Positions 41,678 through 51,101 of a stretch of DNA of 64,000 bases are shown here, in pieces (within the stretch, counting starts at the first letter, position 1; each line of letters starts with the position of its first letter). The position numbers were made by a program, and so were the translations under genes. The notes below the pieces were generated by a model. That model saw nothing but the letters and a program-made list of their open reading frames with translations. It made no database searches and was not told the DNA's origin. Source of the stretch: Bacillota bacterium (GTDB taxonomy: Bacteria; Bacillota; Bacilli; Paenibacillales; Paenibacillaceae); NCBI GenBank assembly GCA_023433615.1, contig JAEZCJ010000069.1:1-64000 (forward strand), read 5' to 3'.

Positions 41678-41700
41678 GGGCCATCCATAAGGATGGCCCT
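41678..41700. terminator. Hairpin after the AAA-TPR pair
   Basis: GGGCCATCC (41678-41686), loop ATAA, GGATGGCCC (41691-41699). T-run missing. The stem is the same as in the hairpins at 31101 and 32143. Confidence 0.6.
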
Positions 41701-41817
41701 AAACGCAATAGACGCGGCACAAGCGACAATTTTCCAGATTACATTAGACGGACAGTTCATGCCAAATCTAAGGTATACTTAAAGCATGATAAGCGTATTT
41801 CAAGAGAGGTCTTAGCG

Positions 41818-42783
41818 ATGACTAACAATTTTTGGCATAACTTGCCGCGACCCTTTTTTATACTGGCGCCCATGGAGGATGTGACGGATGTCGTCTTTCG
41901 TCATGTCGTATCTGCCGCCGGCAAACCGGATGTGTTCTTTACGGAGTTTGCGAATACAGAAAGCTATTGTCATCCGCAGGGGCACCACAGTGTGCGCGGG
42001 CGCTTGACGTATACCGAGGATGAACAGCCTATTGTAGCGCATATCTGGGGGGACAAGCCGGAGTATTTTCGTGAAATGAGCATCGGTATGGTACGAGAAG
42101 GCTTTAAGGGCATCGATATTAATATGGGCTGCCCTGTAGCGAATGTAGCGGAGAATGGGAAGGGAAGCGGTCTGATCTGCCGGCCTGATACTGCAGCGGA
42201 TCTCATCCAGGCCGCAAAAGCCGGGGGACTGCCCGTCAGCGTAAAAACAAGGCTTGGTTTCAGCGGTCTCGACGAATGGCGCGGCTGGTTAACCCATATT
42301 TTGAAGCAGGATATCGTGAATCTGTCCATTCATCTGCGAACAAGAGAGGAAATGAGCAAAGTACCTGCACATTGGGAGCTTATTCCGGAGATTAAGCAGC
42401 TTCGCGATGAGGTGGCGCCTAATACCCTCTTGACCATTAACGGGGATATCCCGGACCGCCGGACTGGCCTCGAGCTTGCCGAACGATACGGCGTGGACGG
42501 GATCATGATTGGGCGGGGGATTTTTCATAATCCGTTCGCCTTTGAGAAGGAGCCTAAGGAACACAGCAGCGAAGAGCTGCTACATTTGCTTCGAATGCAT
42601 TTGGATCTCCACGATCATTATGCAGCGATCGAACCGCGTTCGTTCAGCGCTCTTACCCGATTCTTTAAAATATATGTCCGTGGATTTCGAGGAGCCAGTG
42701 AATTAAGAAACAGCTTAATGAATACGAAATCGACAAGCGAAGTGCGTGCTTTGCTCGAAGCGGACCGCATCGCGGAACGTTGA
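41818..42783 (+). CDS. tRNA-dihydrouridine synthase
   Basis: 321 aa Dus-family flavoenzyme that reduces uridine in the tRNA D-loop with NADPH/FMN. Markers are [31 protein letters not shown] (catalytic Cys in M-G-C-P), KTRLGF and [13 protein letters not shown]. The catalytic loop reads GKGSGL rather than the DusB-type GxGxxL/K-x-x-x-G form, close to the Dus subgroup common as a second copy in Bacillota. GAGAGGTC precedes the ATG. Monocistronic. Confidence 0.93.
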   Translation: MTNNFWHNLPRPFFILAPMEDVTDVVFRHVVSAAGKPDVFFTEFANTESYCHPQGHHSVRGRLTYTEDEQPIVAHIWGDKPEYFREMSIGMVREGFKGIDINMGCPVANVAENGKGSGLICRPDTAADLIQAAKAGGLPVSVKTRLGFSGLDEWRGWLTHILKQDIVNLSIHLRTREEMSKVPAHWELIPEIKQLRDEVAPNTLLTINGDIPDRRTGLELAERYGVDGIMIGRGIFHNPFAFEKEPKEHSSEELLHLLRMHLDLHDHYAAIEPRSFSALTRFFKIYVRGFRGASELRNSLMNTKSTSEVRALLEADRIAER

Positions 42784-42876
42784 GTACCGCTTCTTGATCC
42801 TGTAGTGCCTGTTGACGATACCTGCGTAGAGTAGTATTATCTTTCCAATTTAGTTACCTGCATGGGAGGAACGTTG

Positions 42877-43770
42877 GTGTCTGCTATTCAAGCAATTATA
42901 CTTGACTTGGACGGAACCTTGCTCGCTAGCGATAAGTCGATCTCTGCCAGGAATTATGAGGCCGTTAAGAGATGTTACGATTCCGGAATTCATATTATTG
43001 TAGCCACAGCTCGGCCGCCTAGAGCGGCTAATCAATTCGTAGAGAGCCTTCCCTTTGTAGACTACTTCGTTTATTACAATGGGGCACTCGTAACGTGCAA
43101 ATCTAAGCAGACCCAGCGGCACATTAGTATCCCGAGTGAGAATAGCCGGCAGATTATCGACTTTCTCGAGTCGAATGCCCCCAATTCGTTACGATTATTC
43201 GAGGTTAATGATTCATGGTACGGGTGTACGCCAATCCCCGACGCGCTCCGAGGGCAATTCGGACTCCGCCCGAATGACCCGCAGCCCCAGGTTATGGATA
43301 ATGAATCTATTCGTTCGCTGTCCCCCACCAAGATATTGATCCAAGGTTATGACGCATGGCGAGAAATAGTCGATCACTTCGGCGACCATGTAAACGTAAT
43401 CGCAACCGATGGAGGGGGCTTGATTCAAATCATGCATCAATCGGCATCCAAGGAAGAGGGCGTACAATGGGTGCTTCAGGATCTCGGTGTGCATTCGGAA
43501 AATGTGATGGTCTTCGGGGATGATTATAACGATTTGGGTCTATTCCATAGTTGCGGAATTCCGGTTGCAATGGGGAACGCGATCATGGAATTAAAGAATT
43601 GCGCAGCACATATTACCGAATCGAATGATAATGACGGCGTTGCTGCTGCCATTGAGCGGCTAATCAGGGAGGGCGGGAGGCAGAAGCTTGGGGACATCCG
43701 AGGCGGACAGAGAGCGCCTTCAACAAACGGTCATGAACAGCATGGTTCCGATCGAAGGCGGGACGGTTGA
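42877..43770 (+). CDS. HAD superfamily hydrolase, Cof-type
   Basis: About 297 aa. HAD motif I is DLDGTLL, motif II VATARPPR, the motif III region is SPTKILIQ, and motif IV is FGDDYNDLGLF. The Cof/IIB cap lies between. Cof-type phosphatases dephosphorylate sugar phosphates and cofactors. GGGAGGA (42864-42870) best fits the GTG at 42877, although the ATG at 42862 is in frame. The last 28 residues (GGQRAPSTNGHEQHGSDRRRDG) are compositionally odd and overlap the next gene by 83 bases. The original stop may have been lost. Confidence 0.88.
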   Translation: MSAIQAIILDLDGTLLASDKSISARNYEAVKRCYDSGIHIIVATARPPRAANQFVESLPFVDYFVYYNGALVTCKSKQTQRHISIPSENSRQIIDFLESNAPNSLRLFEVNDSWYGCTPIPDALRGQFGLRPNDPQPQVMDNESIRSLSPTKILIQGYDAWREIVDHFGDHVNVIATDGGGLIQIMHQSASKEEGVQWVLQDLGVHSENVMVFGDDYNDLGLFHSCGIPVAMGNAIMELKNCAAHITESNDNDGVAAAIERLIREGGRQKLGDIRGGQRAPSTNGHEQHGSDRRRDG

Positions 43771-44455
43771 ATTGCGCGATTATAGGAATACGAATAAATG
43801 GATTAGCTCTAATTACAAGCTGGCGGACCCTGGCAGGGGAACGGATCGAGAGGTTACGACATGGACGGAAACGATTGAGCCTTGCTATGTCATGAAATAT
43901 CCGGTAACAAGGCGATTATACCATGCTGTCATGGAGGGGGAAGCGTTCCTCGAGGCTAGCGCCAATAACTTGCCCGTGACGGAAGTATCGTGGCTGGACG
44001 CGGTAGCCTTCTGCAATCGATTGTCCAGCATGCTCAATAGGGAGGAATGCTACACGATCGCGAATGAGAGCGCGAATACGGCATATAACCGCCAAGCGAA
44101 CGGATTCCGGCTGCTGACCGATGCCGAATGGCAGTATGCGTGCAAAGCGAGAACCAGGGGGTACCGGTACGACAGCATCGAGAAAATTGCATGGTATGGT
44201 GACAATGCCAACGGGTCGCCCCAAGAAGTGGGGAGACTGCATCCCAATCCATGGGGGCTATATGATATGATCGGGAATGTGTGGGAATGGTGCTGGGATC
44301 TCTACGATACGGAACGGTATGGGAACTACAGAATCTTCCGGGGCGGCAGCTGGGCGGAAGTCCACAACAACTGCGGCGCTACGGTTCGAAGGAAGAGCAT
44401 GCCCGATTACAAAATAGATGACCTTGGTTTTCGAATCGCTTGCGGGATGTCGTGA
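43688..44455 (+). CDS. Formylglycine-generating enzyme (SUMF1)-like protein
   Basis: 255 aa FGE-sulfatase fold. Family elements are MKYPVTRRLYHAVM, NLPVTEVSWLDAVAFCNRLS, GFRLLTDAEWQYACKA, NPWGLYDMIGNVWEWCWD and RIFRGGSWAE. The copper-binding Cys pair of true FGE (near the C-terminal C-x(4)-C region) is not seen, so it is more likely a structural or other SUMF1-domain protein. No sulfatase gene is nearby. The start is TTG at 43688, 7 nt after GGGAGG, inside the HAD gene. Confidence 0.82.
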   Translation: MGTSEADRERLQQTVMNSMVPIEGGTVELRDYRNTNKWISSNYKLADPGRGTDREVTTWTETIEPCYVMKYPVTRRLYHAVMEGEAFLEASANNLPVTEVSWLDAVAFCNRLSSMLNREECYTIANESANTAYNRQANGFRLLTDAEWQYACKARTRGYRYDSIEKIAWYGDNANGSPQEVGRLHPNPWGLYDMIGNVWEWCWDLYDTERYGNYRIFRGGSWAEVHNNCGATVRRKSMPDYKIDDLGFRIACGMS

Positions 44456-44532
44456 CGTCTAGCGTCATATCCCGAACATTCGATTCAAGATCGACGATGT
44501 TTCGGAATTCATCGCCTATAGGAGAGTGTCGA

Positions 44533-45240
44533 ATGCAAATCTATTGGCTTAAGATCAAGAAAATTATTGAGGAAACCCCCGAAGTAAGAACGTACTTGCT
44601 CGACTGTCCGCAAGATTATACATGGGAAGAAGGCGCTCACACGCACTTTGCATTGGAGGGCTTCAATGCCGGGGATAAGCCGAATCGCAGCCTGATTCGT
44701 CATATGTCAATCTCCACGCTGCCGCATGAGGAAGCGATCGGCATCACCACGCGGATCAGGGAACAGTGCTCGGAGTTCAAGTCCATCTTGAAGAGCCTGC
44801 AAGCAGGCGATGAAGTTGCCATATTCAAGACGCATTCCAATGTACCGCTGAAGAGAGTAGGGAGAAATGTGTACCTGCTGTCATCGGGCGTCGGCCTCGC
44901 CACTTTCAGACCGATTGTGCTGGATTATTTGAGACAAACGGACAATGTCAGCCGCATGCATGCTTTAAACATCGATTCATCGAAGCATTGCTTGTTTGCC
45001 GATATTTTCAAAGCTGCCCCTGAGAAGAACCTTACGGCACAGTATGTAGATAATCGGAGTGAATACTACGAGGAAGTAAAGAAGCTTGCCGCAGACAAGG
45101 ATGGTCTCTTCTATGTCGTCGGCAGCGATGAATTCCTCTTGCAGAATATCAAAGTTCTGCGTGAACACGGAATCCAGGCGGAACAGATTATACTCGATAA
45201 ACATGAAACGCAATTGTCTGAGTTCTTGCCAATAAGCTAG
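44533..45240 (+). CDS. Ferredoxin/flavodoxin reductase-like FAD-binding protein
   Basis: 235 aa. The layout is an N-terminal FAD-binding barrel (LKIKKIIEETPEVRTYLLD, then RHMSISTLP at the FAD R-x-Y/S-S position) and a C-terminal NAD-binding lobe (VYLLSSGVGLATFRPIVLDYL, then DGLFYVVGSDEFL). These correspond to the ferredoxin-NADP reductase family. No [2Fe-2S] domain is fused. The ATG at 44533 follows GGAGAG. An upstream frame to 44440 overlaps the previous gene and lacks a site. It is followed closely by a monooxygenase-like gene, which may be its partner. Confidence 0.82.
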   Translation: MQIYWLKIKKIIEETPEVRTYLLDCPQDYTWEEGAHTHFALEGFNAGDKPNRSLIRHMSISTLPHEEAIGITTRIREQCSEFKSILKSLQAGDEVAIFKTHSNVPLKRVGRNVYLLSSGVGLATFRPIVLDYLRQTDNVSRMHALNIDSSKHCLFADIFKAAPEKNLTAQYVDNRSEYYEEVKKLAADKDGLFYVVGSDEFLLQNIKVLREHGIQAEQIILDKHETQLSEFLPIS

Positions 45241-45281
45241 CAAAGCGCGAGAGACTCCGCTGCTGCTGAATGGAGGTGCTG

Positions 45282-45611
45282 ATGAGCGGGATCGCAAGGA
45301 CGCCTAAGCCCCCGTATTACGCCGTTATTTTCACATCTGAGAGGACGGAAGGGGACGACGGTTATGCAGACATGGCGGAAGAGATGGAGAGGCTGGCGCG
45401 TTCGCAGCCTGGATTCTTGGGAGTGGAAAGTGCCCGAGACGGCCTAGGGATAACGGTATCCTATTGGGAGTCTCTCGAGGCAATCAAGAATTGGAAGCAG
45501 AACGAACGGCATCTGGTTGCCCAGAGGCGGGGGAAGTCCGATTGGTACCTCCGTTACAAGACAAGGGTGAGTAGGGTCGAACGGGACTATGAATTTGGGA
45601 AGGGCGACTAG
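45282..45611 (+). CDS. Antibiotic biosynthesis monooxygenase (ABM) domain protein
   Basis: 109 aa dimeric alpha/beta-barrel protein. YYAVIFTSERTEGDDGYADMAEEMERLARSQPGFLGVES and VSYWESLEAIKNWKQNERH are the ABM hallmarks. Members are cofactor-free monooxygenases, heme-degrading enzymes or simple binding proteins. GGAGG lies 4-5 nt before the ATG at 45282. A good terminator follows. Confidence 0.88.
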   Translation: MSGIARTPKPPYYAVIFTSERTEGDDGYADMAEEMERLARSQPGFLGVESARDGLGITVSYWESLEAIKNWKQNERHLVAQRRGKSDWYLRYKTRVSRVERDYEFGKGD

Positions 45612-45623
45612 GCGAAGCGGAAT

Positions 45624-45660
45624 AAAGGTGACTCCTGTAGGTACAGGGGTCGCCTTTTTT
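45624..45660 (+). terminator. Intrinsic terminator
   Basis: AAAGGTGAC-CCTGT pairs with ACAGG-GTCGCCTTT, followed by TTT. It ends the reductase-monooxygenase unit. Confidence 0.88.
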
Positions 45661-45774
45661 GTTCGTAAAGATAATTGCGGAGGGTATCAATGAATGATCA
45701 TATTCACGTTATGTGTATGTTAGATAAGTTACTATTGCACAACAAAGAATCCATATTATTAAGTGGAATCCACA

Positions 45775-45803
45775 AAGACAAAATAAATATTGTGTAATAT
45801 ACT
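45775..45803 (+). promoter_or_regulatory. Promoter of the BMP-type transporter operon
   Basis: -35 AAGACA (45775-45780), a 17-bp spacer and -10 TATACT (45798-45803). The small palindrome GTGGA-A-TCCAC (45763-45773) stands just upstream of the -35. Confidence 0.55.
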
Positions 45804-45852
45804 CTTACATATAGAAGGTGGGCGAACAAATTTCAGACCTGGTGGTGAATAT

Positions 45853-47430
45853 ATGACACGGATATCACACAAGCCTGTACCATTCATCCAGGTATCTGCT
45901 CTTACCAAGCGATTCGGCACATTCACGGCGCTCGACCAAGTCGATTTTACGGTGAGCGGCTCGGAAGTGCATGCGGTGCTGGGAGAGAACGGTGCGGGCA
46001 AGAGTACGCTGATGAAGGTGCTGTATGGCATCTACGCCGCGGATGAAGGAACGGTCGCGCTTCACGGGCGGCAGGTGCAATCGTATTCGCCGGCTATGGC
46101 GAAGCAGGCTGGAATCGGGATGGTGTTCCAGGATTTTCGCCTTATACCGGCATTGACGGTATGGGAGAACATTGCGCTCTCGATTCCGAAGGAAGGCTTC
46201 TGGCTCCATCGCAAGCGGTTGGTGGCGCGAATCAGGGAAATCTCAAATCGTTACGGCCTCGGCGTGAAGCCGGAAGCGTTCGTCTGGGAGCTGGATCTAG
46301 GGGAGCGGCAGCGGGTCGAGATTATTAAGGCGCTGATGCTCAAGGACGCGAAGGTTATTATTCTGGATGAGCCGACCAGCGTGCTGTCGCCGCAGGAGGT
46401 TACGGCATTCCTGGCCATGGTCGATCGGCTGCGCCGAGACGGCTACGGAATCGTGCTCATCACGCACAAGATCAAGGAGGTGCTGGCCTGCGCGGATCGG
46501 GTGACGGTACTCAGGCACGGTAAGGTGTGCTACACCGAGCAGGAGAGCAGCAAGCTGGAGCAGACGCAGCTCGTATCCGCGATGATGGGCGGCGAGCAGG
46601 TGCCGATCATCGCGCCGAAGGCGCCGGCGGCGTATGATACGGATCCGATTCTGAGTCTCCGGCAATTGGCGGTCGTGGACGACCATGGGCGCCGCATCAT
46701 CTCGCCGACGACGTTGGATTGCTACCCTGGCGAAATTATCGGCATTGCCGGTATCTCCGGCAATGGGCAGCGCGAACTGGCCGAAACCTTATACGGCCAA
46801 CGTACGCCCTTCGGCGGGGAGATCCTCATGAACGGCGAGCGGGCGGCCGCGAGCGGAACGCAAGGCATGTTAGGGCATGGCGCGGCCTATTGCCCGGAGG
46901 ACCCGGTCGCCGATTCGATCGTGCCGGGCATGACCGTTCTGGAACATATGGTGCTTGCCGGCCTCCCGATGGTTCCGAAGTACGGAGACATCGACTGGCG
47001 GCAAGTAGAGGCCTTAATGAAGCAGGTCGAAGCGGTCAATACGCTTCGCGTGGCAGATCCTCAGCGAATCGCAGGCAGCTTGTCCGGCGGTAACATTCAG
47101 CGGATGATTCTCGCGCGTGCGCTTAGCCGCGACCCGCGTATCATGATCGTCTCCTATCCGACGAGAGGGTTGGACATCGCGACGGCCAAGGCGACGCATC
47201 AACTGCTGTTGAAAGCGCGGGAGCGGGGCACATTGATCATCCTTATCTCGGAGGAATTGACGGAATTGTTCGAACTGTCGGATCGGTTGATCGTCTTGTC
47301 GCAGAACAAGGTGCATGGGCCGATCGAGACAGCGCACACGGACATGTATGAGATCGGCAAGCTGATGACCAAAGGGGGCGAAGCGATTGCAGCGCATTCT
47401 ACAGGCAAGCTTGCGATGGAGATCGGTTGA
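45853..47430 (+). CDS. Nucleoside-family ABC transporter ATP-binding protein (double ABC module)
   Basis: 525 aa with two ABC modules in tandem, as in RbsA/NupO-type proteins. The first has Walker A GENGAGKST, Q-loop VFQDFRLIP and Walker B VIILDEPTSVLS. The second has GISGNGQRE in place of a full Walker A and signature LSGGNIQRM. It energises uptake by the two following permeases. The start at MTRISHKP has GGTGGTG upstream; the frame extends to 45790 without support. The 3' end overlaps the next gene by 44 bases. Confidence 0.92.
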   Translation: MTRISHKPVPFIQVSALTKRFGTFTALDQVDFTVSGSEVHAVLGENGAGKSTLMKVLYGIYAADEGTVALHGRQVQSYSPAMAKQAGIGMVFQDFRLIPALTVWENIALSIPKEGFWLHRKRLVARIREISNRYGLGVKPEAFVWELDLGERQRVEIIKALMLKDAKVIILDEPTSVLSPQEVTAFLAMVDRLRRDGYGIVLITHKIKEVLACADRVTVLRHGKVCYTEQESSKLEQTQLVSAMMGGEQVPIIAPKAPAAYDTDPILSLRQLAVVDDHGRRIISPTTLDCYPGEIIGIAGISGNGQRELAETLYGQRTPFGGEILMNGERAAASGTQGMLGHGAAYCPEDPVADSIVPGMTVLEHMVLAGLPMVPKYGDIDWRQVEALMKQVEAVNTLRVADPQRIAGSLSGGNIQRMILARALSRDPRIMIVSYPTRGLDIATAKATHQLLLKARERGTLIILISEELTELFELSDRLIVLSQNKVHGPIETAHTDMYEIGKLMTKGGEAIAAHSTGKLAMEIG

Positions 47431-48433
47431 AACGCCGCCGTTCCTTTCTTGGATTCTCGTTATATTAGGGCCGTTAGTCGCCTATACGTGCTTCTTGGCC
47501 ACGCAGGACGTGAACCCGCTGGCCATCTACAAGGAAATGCTACGCAGCTCGTTCGGCGATGCCTACGGAATCGGCGAAGTCATGATCCGGACGGCGCCGT
47601 TCATCCTGACCGGACTCGCGACCGTCATTCCGGCACGCGCCGGAATGGTCAATGTCGGCGGCGAGGGGCAGTTGTTCATCGGCGCGCTTACAGCGACAGC
47701 CGCCGGCGTGTACCTGCTGCCGAGCTTCCCCGGCTTCATCGGGATTCCGCTTCTCATTGTTGCCGGAGCGGCAGGGGGCGCGCTGTGGGGATTGCTCCCG
47801 GGAGCGTTCAAAGTGTTCTACCGCATGAACGAGACGATTACGACGCTCTTGCTCAACTATGTAGCGGCATTCACGGTGGCATTCTTCGTGAACGGCGTGA
47901 TGAAGGATCCGGCTTCGTTCAACTGGCCGTTCTCCGCGCCGCTTGCCGATCAACTCAGACTGCCGACAATCGGCAGCGCGCGGCTGAATCTCGGCATCTT
48001 CATCGCGGCAGCGATCGCGATCGGCGTCTGGTTCGTGTTGTATCGGACCCGTGCGGGATTCCGCACGAAGGTCGTGGGCGGCAATGCGAAGGCGGCCGTT
48101 CAAGCCGGCATATCGGTGTCCAAGGTGCAGCTAATCGCGCTGATCGCGGCGGGCGCGATAGCGGGGGTTGCGGGCGCGATCGAGATCGCCGGCGTAGAGG
48201 GCAATCTTCGCCCCACGACTGGCGCGAATTACGGGTATCTGGGCTTCCTCGCCGCATGGATGGCTTGGAATCGGCCGCTCTGGCTGCTGCTGACTTCCCT
48301 GCTGCTCGGCGTGCTGAACGTTGCGGGAATCTCGCTTGAGATCACGAGCGGACTCGCATCCTCGGCGATTAATATTCTCATTGCCTTCATATTGCTAGCG
48401 GTATTGTCGGCCGGAAGGAGGGAGCGGACATGA
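47387..48433 (+). CDS. Nucleoside-family ABC transporter permease 1
   Basis: 348 aa with about nine to ten transmembrane helices of the BPD_transp_2 type, as in NupP/YufP. Characteristic segments are TAPFILTGLATVIPARAGMVNVGGEGQLFIGAL and YRMNETITTLLLNYVAAF. The TTG start lies 7 nt after AAAGGGGGC, inside the end of the ATPase gene. It overlaps the second permease by ATGA. Confidence 0.92.
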   Translation: MQRILQASLRWRSVETPPFLSWILVILGPLVAYTCFLATQDVNPLAIYKEMLRSSFGDAYGIGEVMIRTAPFILTGLATVIPARAGMVNVGGEGQLFIGALTATAAGVYLLPSFPGFIGIPLLIVAGAAGGALWGLLPGAFKVFYRMNETITTLLLNYVAAFTVAFFVNGVMKDPASFNWPFSAPLADQLRLPTIGSARLNLGIFIAAAIAIGVWFVLYRTRAGFRTKVVGGNAKAAVQAGISVSKVQLIALIAAGAIAGVAGAIEIAGVEGNLRPTTGANYGYLGFLAAWMAWNRPLWLLLTSLLLGVLNVAGISLEITSGLASSAINILIAFILLAVLSAGRRERT

Positions 48434-49341
48434 TCGTCGAAGTGTTGTCCGGCGCAGTGCGCGCCGGAACGTCCGTCCTCTATGCATCTGCGGGCGAATT
48501 AATCAGTCAACGGGCCGGCGTCATCAACCTCGGCACCGAAGGGTCCATGCTTGCCGGAGCATTCGCGGCATTCGCCGTCACGGCGGATACGGGCAGCCCG
48601 CTGCTCGGCATCATGGCCGGCGGGATGGCCGGTTGTCTCATGGCGCTCGTCCATGCGATTCTGGTCATCTTCCGTAAGGCGAATCAGCTGGCATCCGGTC
48701 TGGCCGTGATCTTCCTGGCTCAGGGAGTGACCGCGTTCTTCGGTCAATCCTATGTGAATAAGCAGGCAAAGTCGCTGCCCGTCATCGATATTCCGGTTCT
48801 CAGCGACATTCCTTGGATCGGCACGATTCTGTTCAAGCATGACGTGTTGACGTACTGTTCTTACCTGCTCGTATTCTTGCTATGGCTGCTTCTCTTCCAT
48901 TCCCGGTTCGGACTGCTGCTGCGTTCCGCCGGCGAACGTGACGACGTCGTCCACGCCAGCGGCTACAATCCGAATCGGATTCGCTTCTGCGCGGTCTTGG
49001 CGGGAGGCTTCCTGGCAGGGGTCGGCGGTGCGCAGCTGTCGGTGGCGTTCACGCATATCTGGGTCGAGAATATGACCCAAGGGCGCGGCTTCATCGCCGT
49101 CGCGCTGGTCATCTTCGCATCATGGTTCCCTGGCAGAGTGATGGTAGGCGCGTACTTGTTCGGCGGTGCCCAGGCGCTGCAGCTGAGTCTGCAGGCCAGA
49201 GGCGTAGACATCTCGCCGTATCTGCTGTTCATGCTGCCATACGTGTTGACGCTGGTCGTGCTGTTCCTCGTCGAGAGGAAGAAATTCAGCTGGACCCCGC
49301 AGGCGCTGCAGCAAGTGTTCGAGGGAGGCAAAGGGCGCTGA
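48430..49341 (+). CDS. Nucleoside-family ABC transporter permease 2
   Basis: 303 aa, about eight transmembrane helices, NupQ/YufQ-like. AGELISQRAGVINLGTEGSMLAGAFAAF is the family hallmark next to the first helix pair, and GGFLAGVGGAQLSVAF the later one. Heterodimer partner of the preceding permease, to which it is translationally coupled. Confidence 0.92.
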   Translation: MIVEVLSGAVRAGTSVLYASAGELISQRAGVINLGTEGSMLAGAFAAFAVTADTGSPLLGIMAGGMAGCLMALVHAILVIFRKANQLASGLAVIFLAQGVTAFFGQSYVNKQAKSLPVIDIPVLSDIPWIGTILFKHDVLTYCSYLLVFLLWLLLFHSRFGLLLRSAGERDDVVHASGYNPNRIRFCAVLAGGFLAGVGGAQLSVAFTHIWVENMTQGRGFIAVALVIFASWFPGRVMVGAYLFGGAQALQLSLQARGVDISPYLLFMLPYVLTLVVLFLVERKKFSWTPQALQQVFEGGKGR

Positions 49342-49407
49342 AGCTGAGGCGGAGGCGGGCCCGTTGAACCTTATATAGAAACGCATAACGAGGGTGGAGG
49401 GAAATCG

Positions 49408-50592
49408 ATGAAGACATTCAAGGGATGGAAGAAAGGTCTGCTCGGCAGTATGGCGACGGTCTTGCTGCTTAGCCTGCTCGCGGCTTGCGGCACACCGAGC
49501 AACAAGAACGCGGATAACGGCAATGCGAACGGCGGCGGGAGCGAATCGGCGGCGTCCGGGGGAGATGTTCCGGGCACAGGCGGCAGCGCGATTGGCTTCA
49601 TCTTCATCGGGACGAAGGATGACTACGGGTATAACCAAGCGGCATACCTGGGAAGCGAGGCCGTGGAAGCGGCATTCCCGGATCTGAAGGTGCTCCGCAA
49701 GGAGAACGTGCCGGAAGACGCCAACGCGGAACGGGTGATGGAGGAGATGATCCGCCAAGGCGCGAAAATCATTTTCCCAACCTCTTACGGTCACCTCGAC
49801 CCGGCGATTAACGTGGCAAACCGGCATAAGGACGTTATTTTCCTCCATCAGGGCGGACTGAAGACGACAGAGAATGTAGGCACTTATATGGGCAATATCT
49901 GGGAGACGGTCTACTTGTCCGGCGTTGCGGCTGGGCATATGACGAAGTCGGGCAAGCTCGGCTATATCGCGGCGATTCCGATTCCGCAGGTGCTGCTGAA
50001 CATCAATGCATTCACGCTCGGCGCCCGATCCGTCAACCCGGATGCGACCGTATCGGCGGTGTTCACCGGCAATTGGTGCGATCCGGGCATCCAAGCGCAA
50101 GCGGCCAATACGCTGATCGATCAAGGGGCCGACGTGCTCACCCAGCATCAGGACTGCACGAAAACGATTATCGAGACGGCGGAATCCCGCGGCGCGATGT
50201 CGGTCGGGTACCATGCGGACGGCTCCGACCTGGCCCCGAACGGCTGGATTACGGCACCGATTTGGGATTGGGGCGATATTTTCGTCAAAATGGCGCAGAC
50301 GGTAGAGGACGGCAAGTTCACGGGCAGCGATTATGCGGGACGTTACAGGCTCGGCGTGGAGAGCGGCGTGGTGAAGCTGGCGCCGTTCGGCAGCAAGGTG
50401 CCGCAAGCGGTGCAGGATGAGGTGAAGGCGCTGCAGGAGCGAATCGTGAGCGGCGAATTCCATCCGTTCGACGGGGACATCAAGGACCAATCCGGCGCGA
50501 TGAAGTTCACGAAGGGGTCCAAGCCGACCATTGAAGAGCTGGAATCGATCGATTTCTTCGTGGAAGGCGTCGTCGGCAGCATTCCGAAGTGA
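49408..50592 (+). CDS. BMP family ABC transporter substrate-binding lipoprotein
   Basis: 394 aa. A lipoprotein signal (MKTFKGWKKGLLGSMATVLL..., lipobox LAAC) and a Gly/Asn/Ser linker precede a PnrA/BMP-type binding domain: GFIFIGTKDDYGYNQAAYLG, IIFPTSYGHLDPAI, GYIAAIPIPQVLLNINAFTLGAR, VLTQHQDCTKTI. Family members bind nucleosides or purine-like compounds. A GCGGGCA/TGCCCGC hairpin (50604-50623) follows the gene and may protect its mRNA end. AGGGAAAT-type site GGTGGAGGG before the ATG. Confidence 0.92.
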   Translation: MKTFKGWKKGLLGSMATVLLLSLLAACGTPSNKNADNGNANGGGSESAASGGDVPGTGGSAIGFIFIGTKDDYGYNQAAYLGSEAVEAAFPDLKVLRKENVPEDANAERVMEEMIRQGAKIIFPTSYGHLDPAINVANRHKDVIFLHQGGLKTTENVGTYMGNIWETVYLSGVAAGHMTKSGKLGYIAAIPIPQVLLNINAFTLGARSVNPDATVSAVFTGNWCDPGIQAQAANTLIDQGADVLTQHQDCTKTIIETAESRGAMSVGYHADGSDLAPNGWITAPIWDWGDIFVKMAQTVEDGKFTGSDYAGRYRLGVESGVVKLAPFGSKVPQAVQDEVKALQERIVSGEFHPFDGDIKDQSGAMKFTKGSKPTIEELESIDFFVEGVVGSIPK

Positions 50593-50660
50593 ATCTAGAC
50601 GAGGCGGGCATTTCGATGCCCGCTTCATCATCCACCCGGCGGGTGAGGAGGCCAAAATAG

Positions 50661-51101
50661 ATGAAGCAATCGGTTACGAAGGTGCGCAGAGATGAAGAAA
50701 TGACTTGGGAGCTCATGCCAGGGCATCCCGGCTTGTACCATAAGGAGATCATGAACGCGGCGGACGCGGATGAACTGAATGTCCGCATGAGCTCCATTCT
50801 GTGGGAGCGCATCGCGGTCGGCGGCGCGGTATTGCCGCATTATCACGATGTGGCAGAGGTGATCTGCATCACGGTAGGCAAGGTGCGCTTGCTGTGCAAC
50901 GGCGAGTGGAAGTCTTACCAGGCCGGCGATACCTTCCTCGTGCCGGCAGGCGTCGTGCATTCCGTGCGGAACGATGACACGGCGCCGACGGAGCAGATCA
51001 GCCTGTTCATCCCGACGCACGGCGCGCCGACGTCCAATCGTTTCTTCGGGACGACGCTGGTCGATGTGCCGCTGGAGGGAGGCGGAGAGGACAATGGCTG
51101 A
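50661..51101 (+). CDS. Cupin domain protein
   Basis: 146 aa, a single cupin_2 barrel. Motif 1 has HYHDVAEVICITVGKVRLL (metal His-x-His and Glu) and motif 2 has GDTFLVPAGVVHSVRN (last His). It may be a small enzyme or a ligand-binding protein acting on the transported compound. GTGAGGAGG precedes the ATG. Its end overlaps the next gene by 8 bp. It belongs to the transporter operon. Confidence 0.87.
   Translation: MKQSVTKVRRDEEMTWELMPGHPGLYHKEIMNAADADELNVRMSSILWERIAVGGAVLPHYHDVAEVICITVGKVRLLCNGEWKSYQAGDTFLVPAGVVHSVRNDDTAPTEQISLFIPTHGAPTSNRFFGTTLVDVPLEGGGEDNG

Noticed and set aside
45661..45852. Possible purine riboswitch upstream of the BMP-type transporter operon
   Set aside because: The conserved purine-aptamer core and loop sequences could not be found; only a promoter and a small palindrome are visible.
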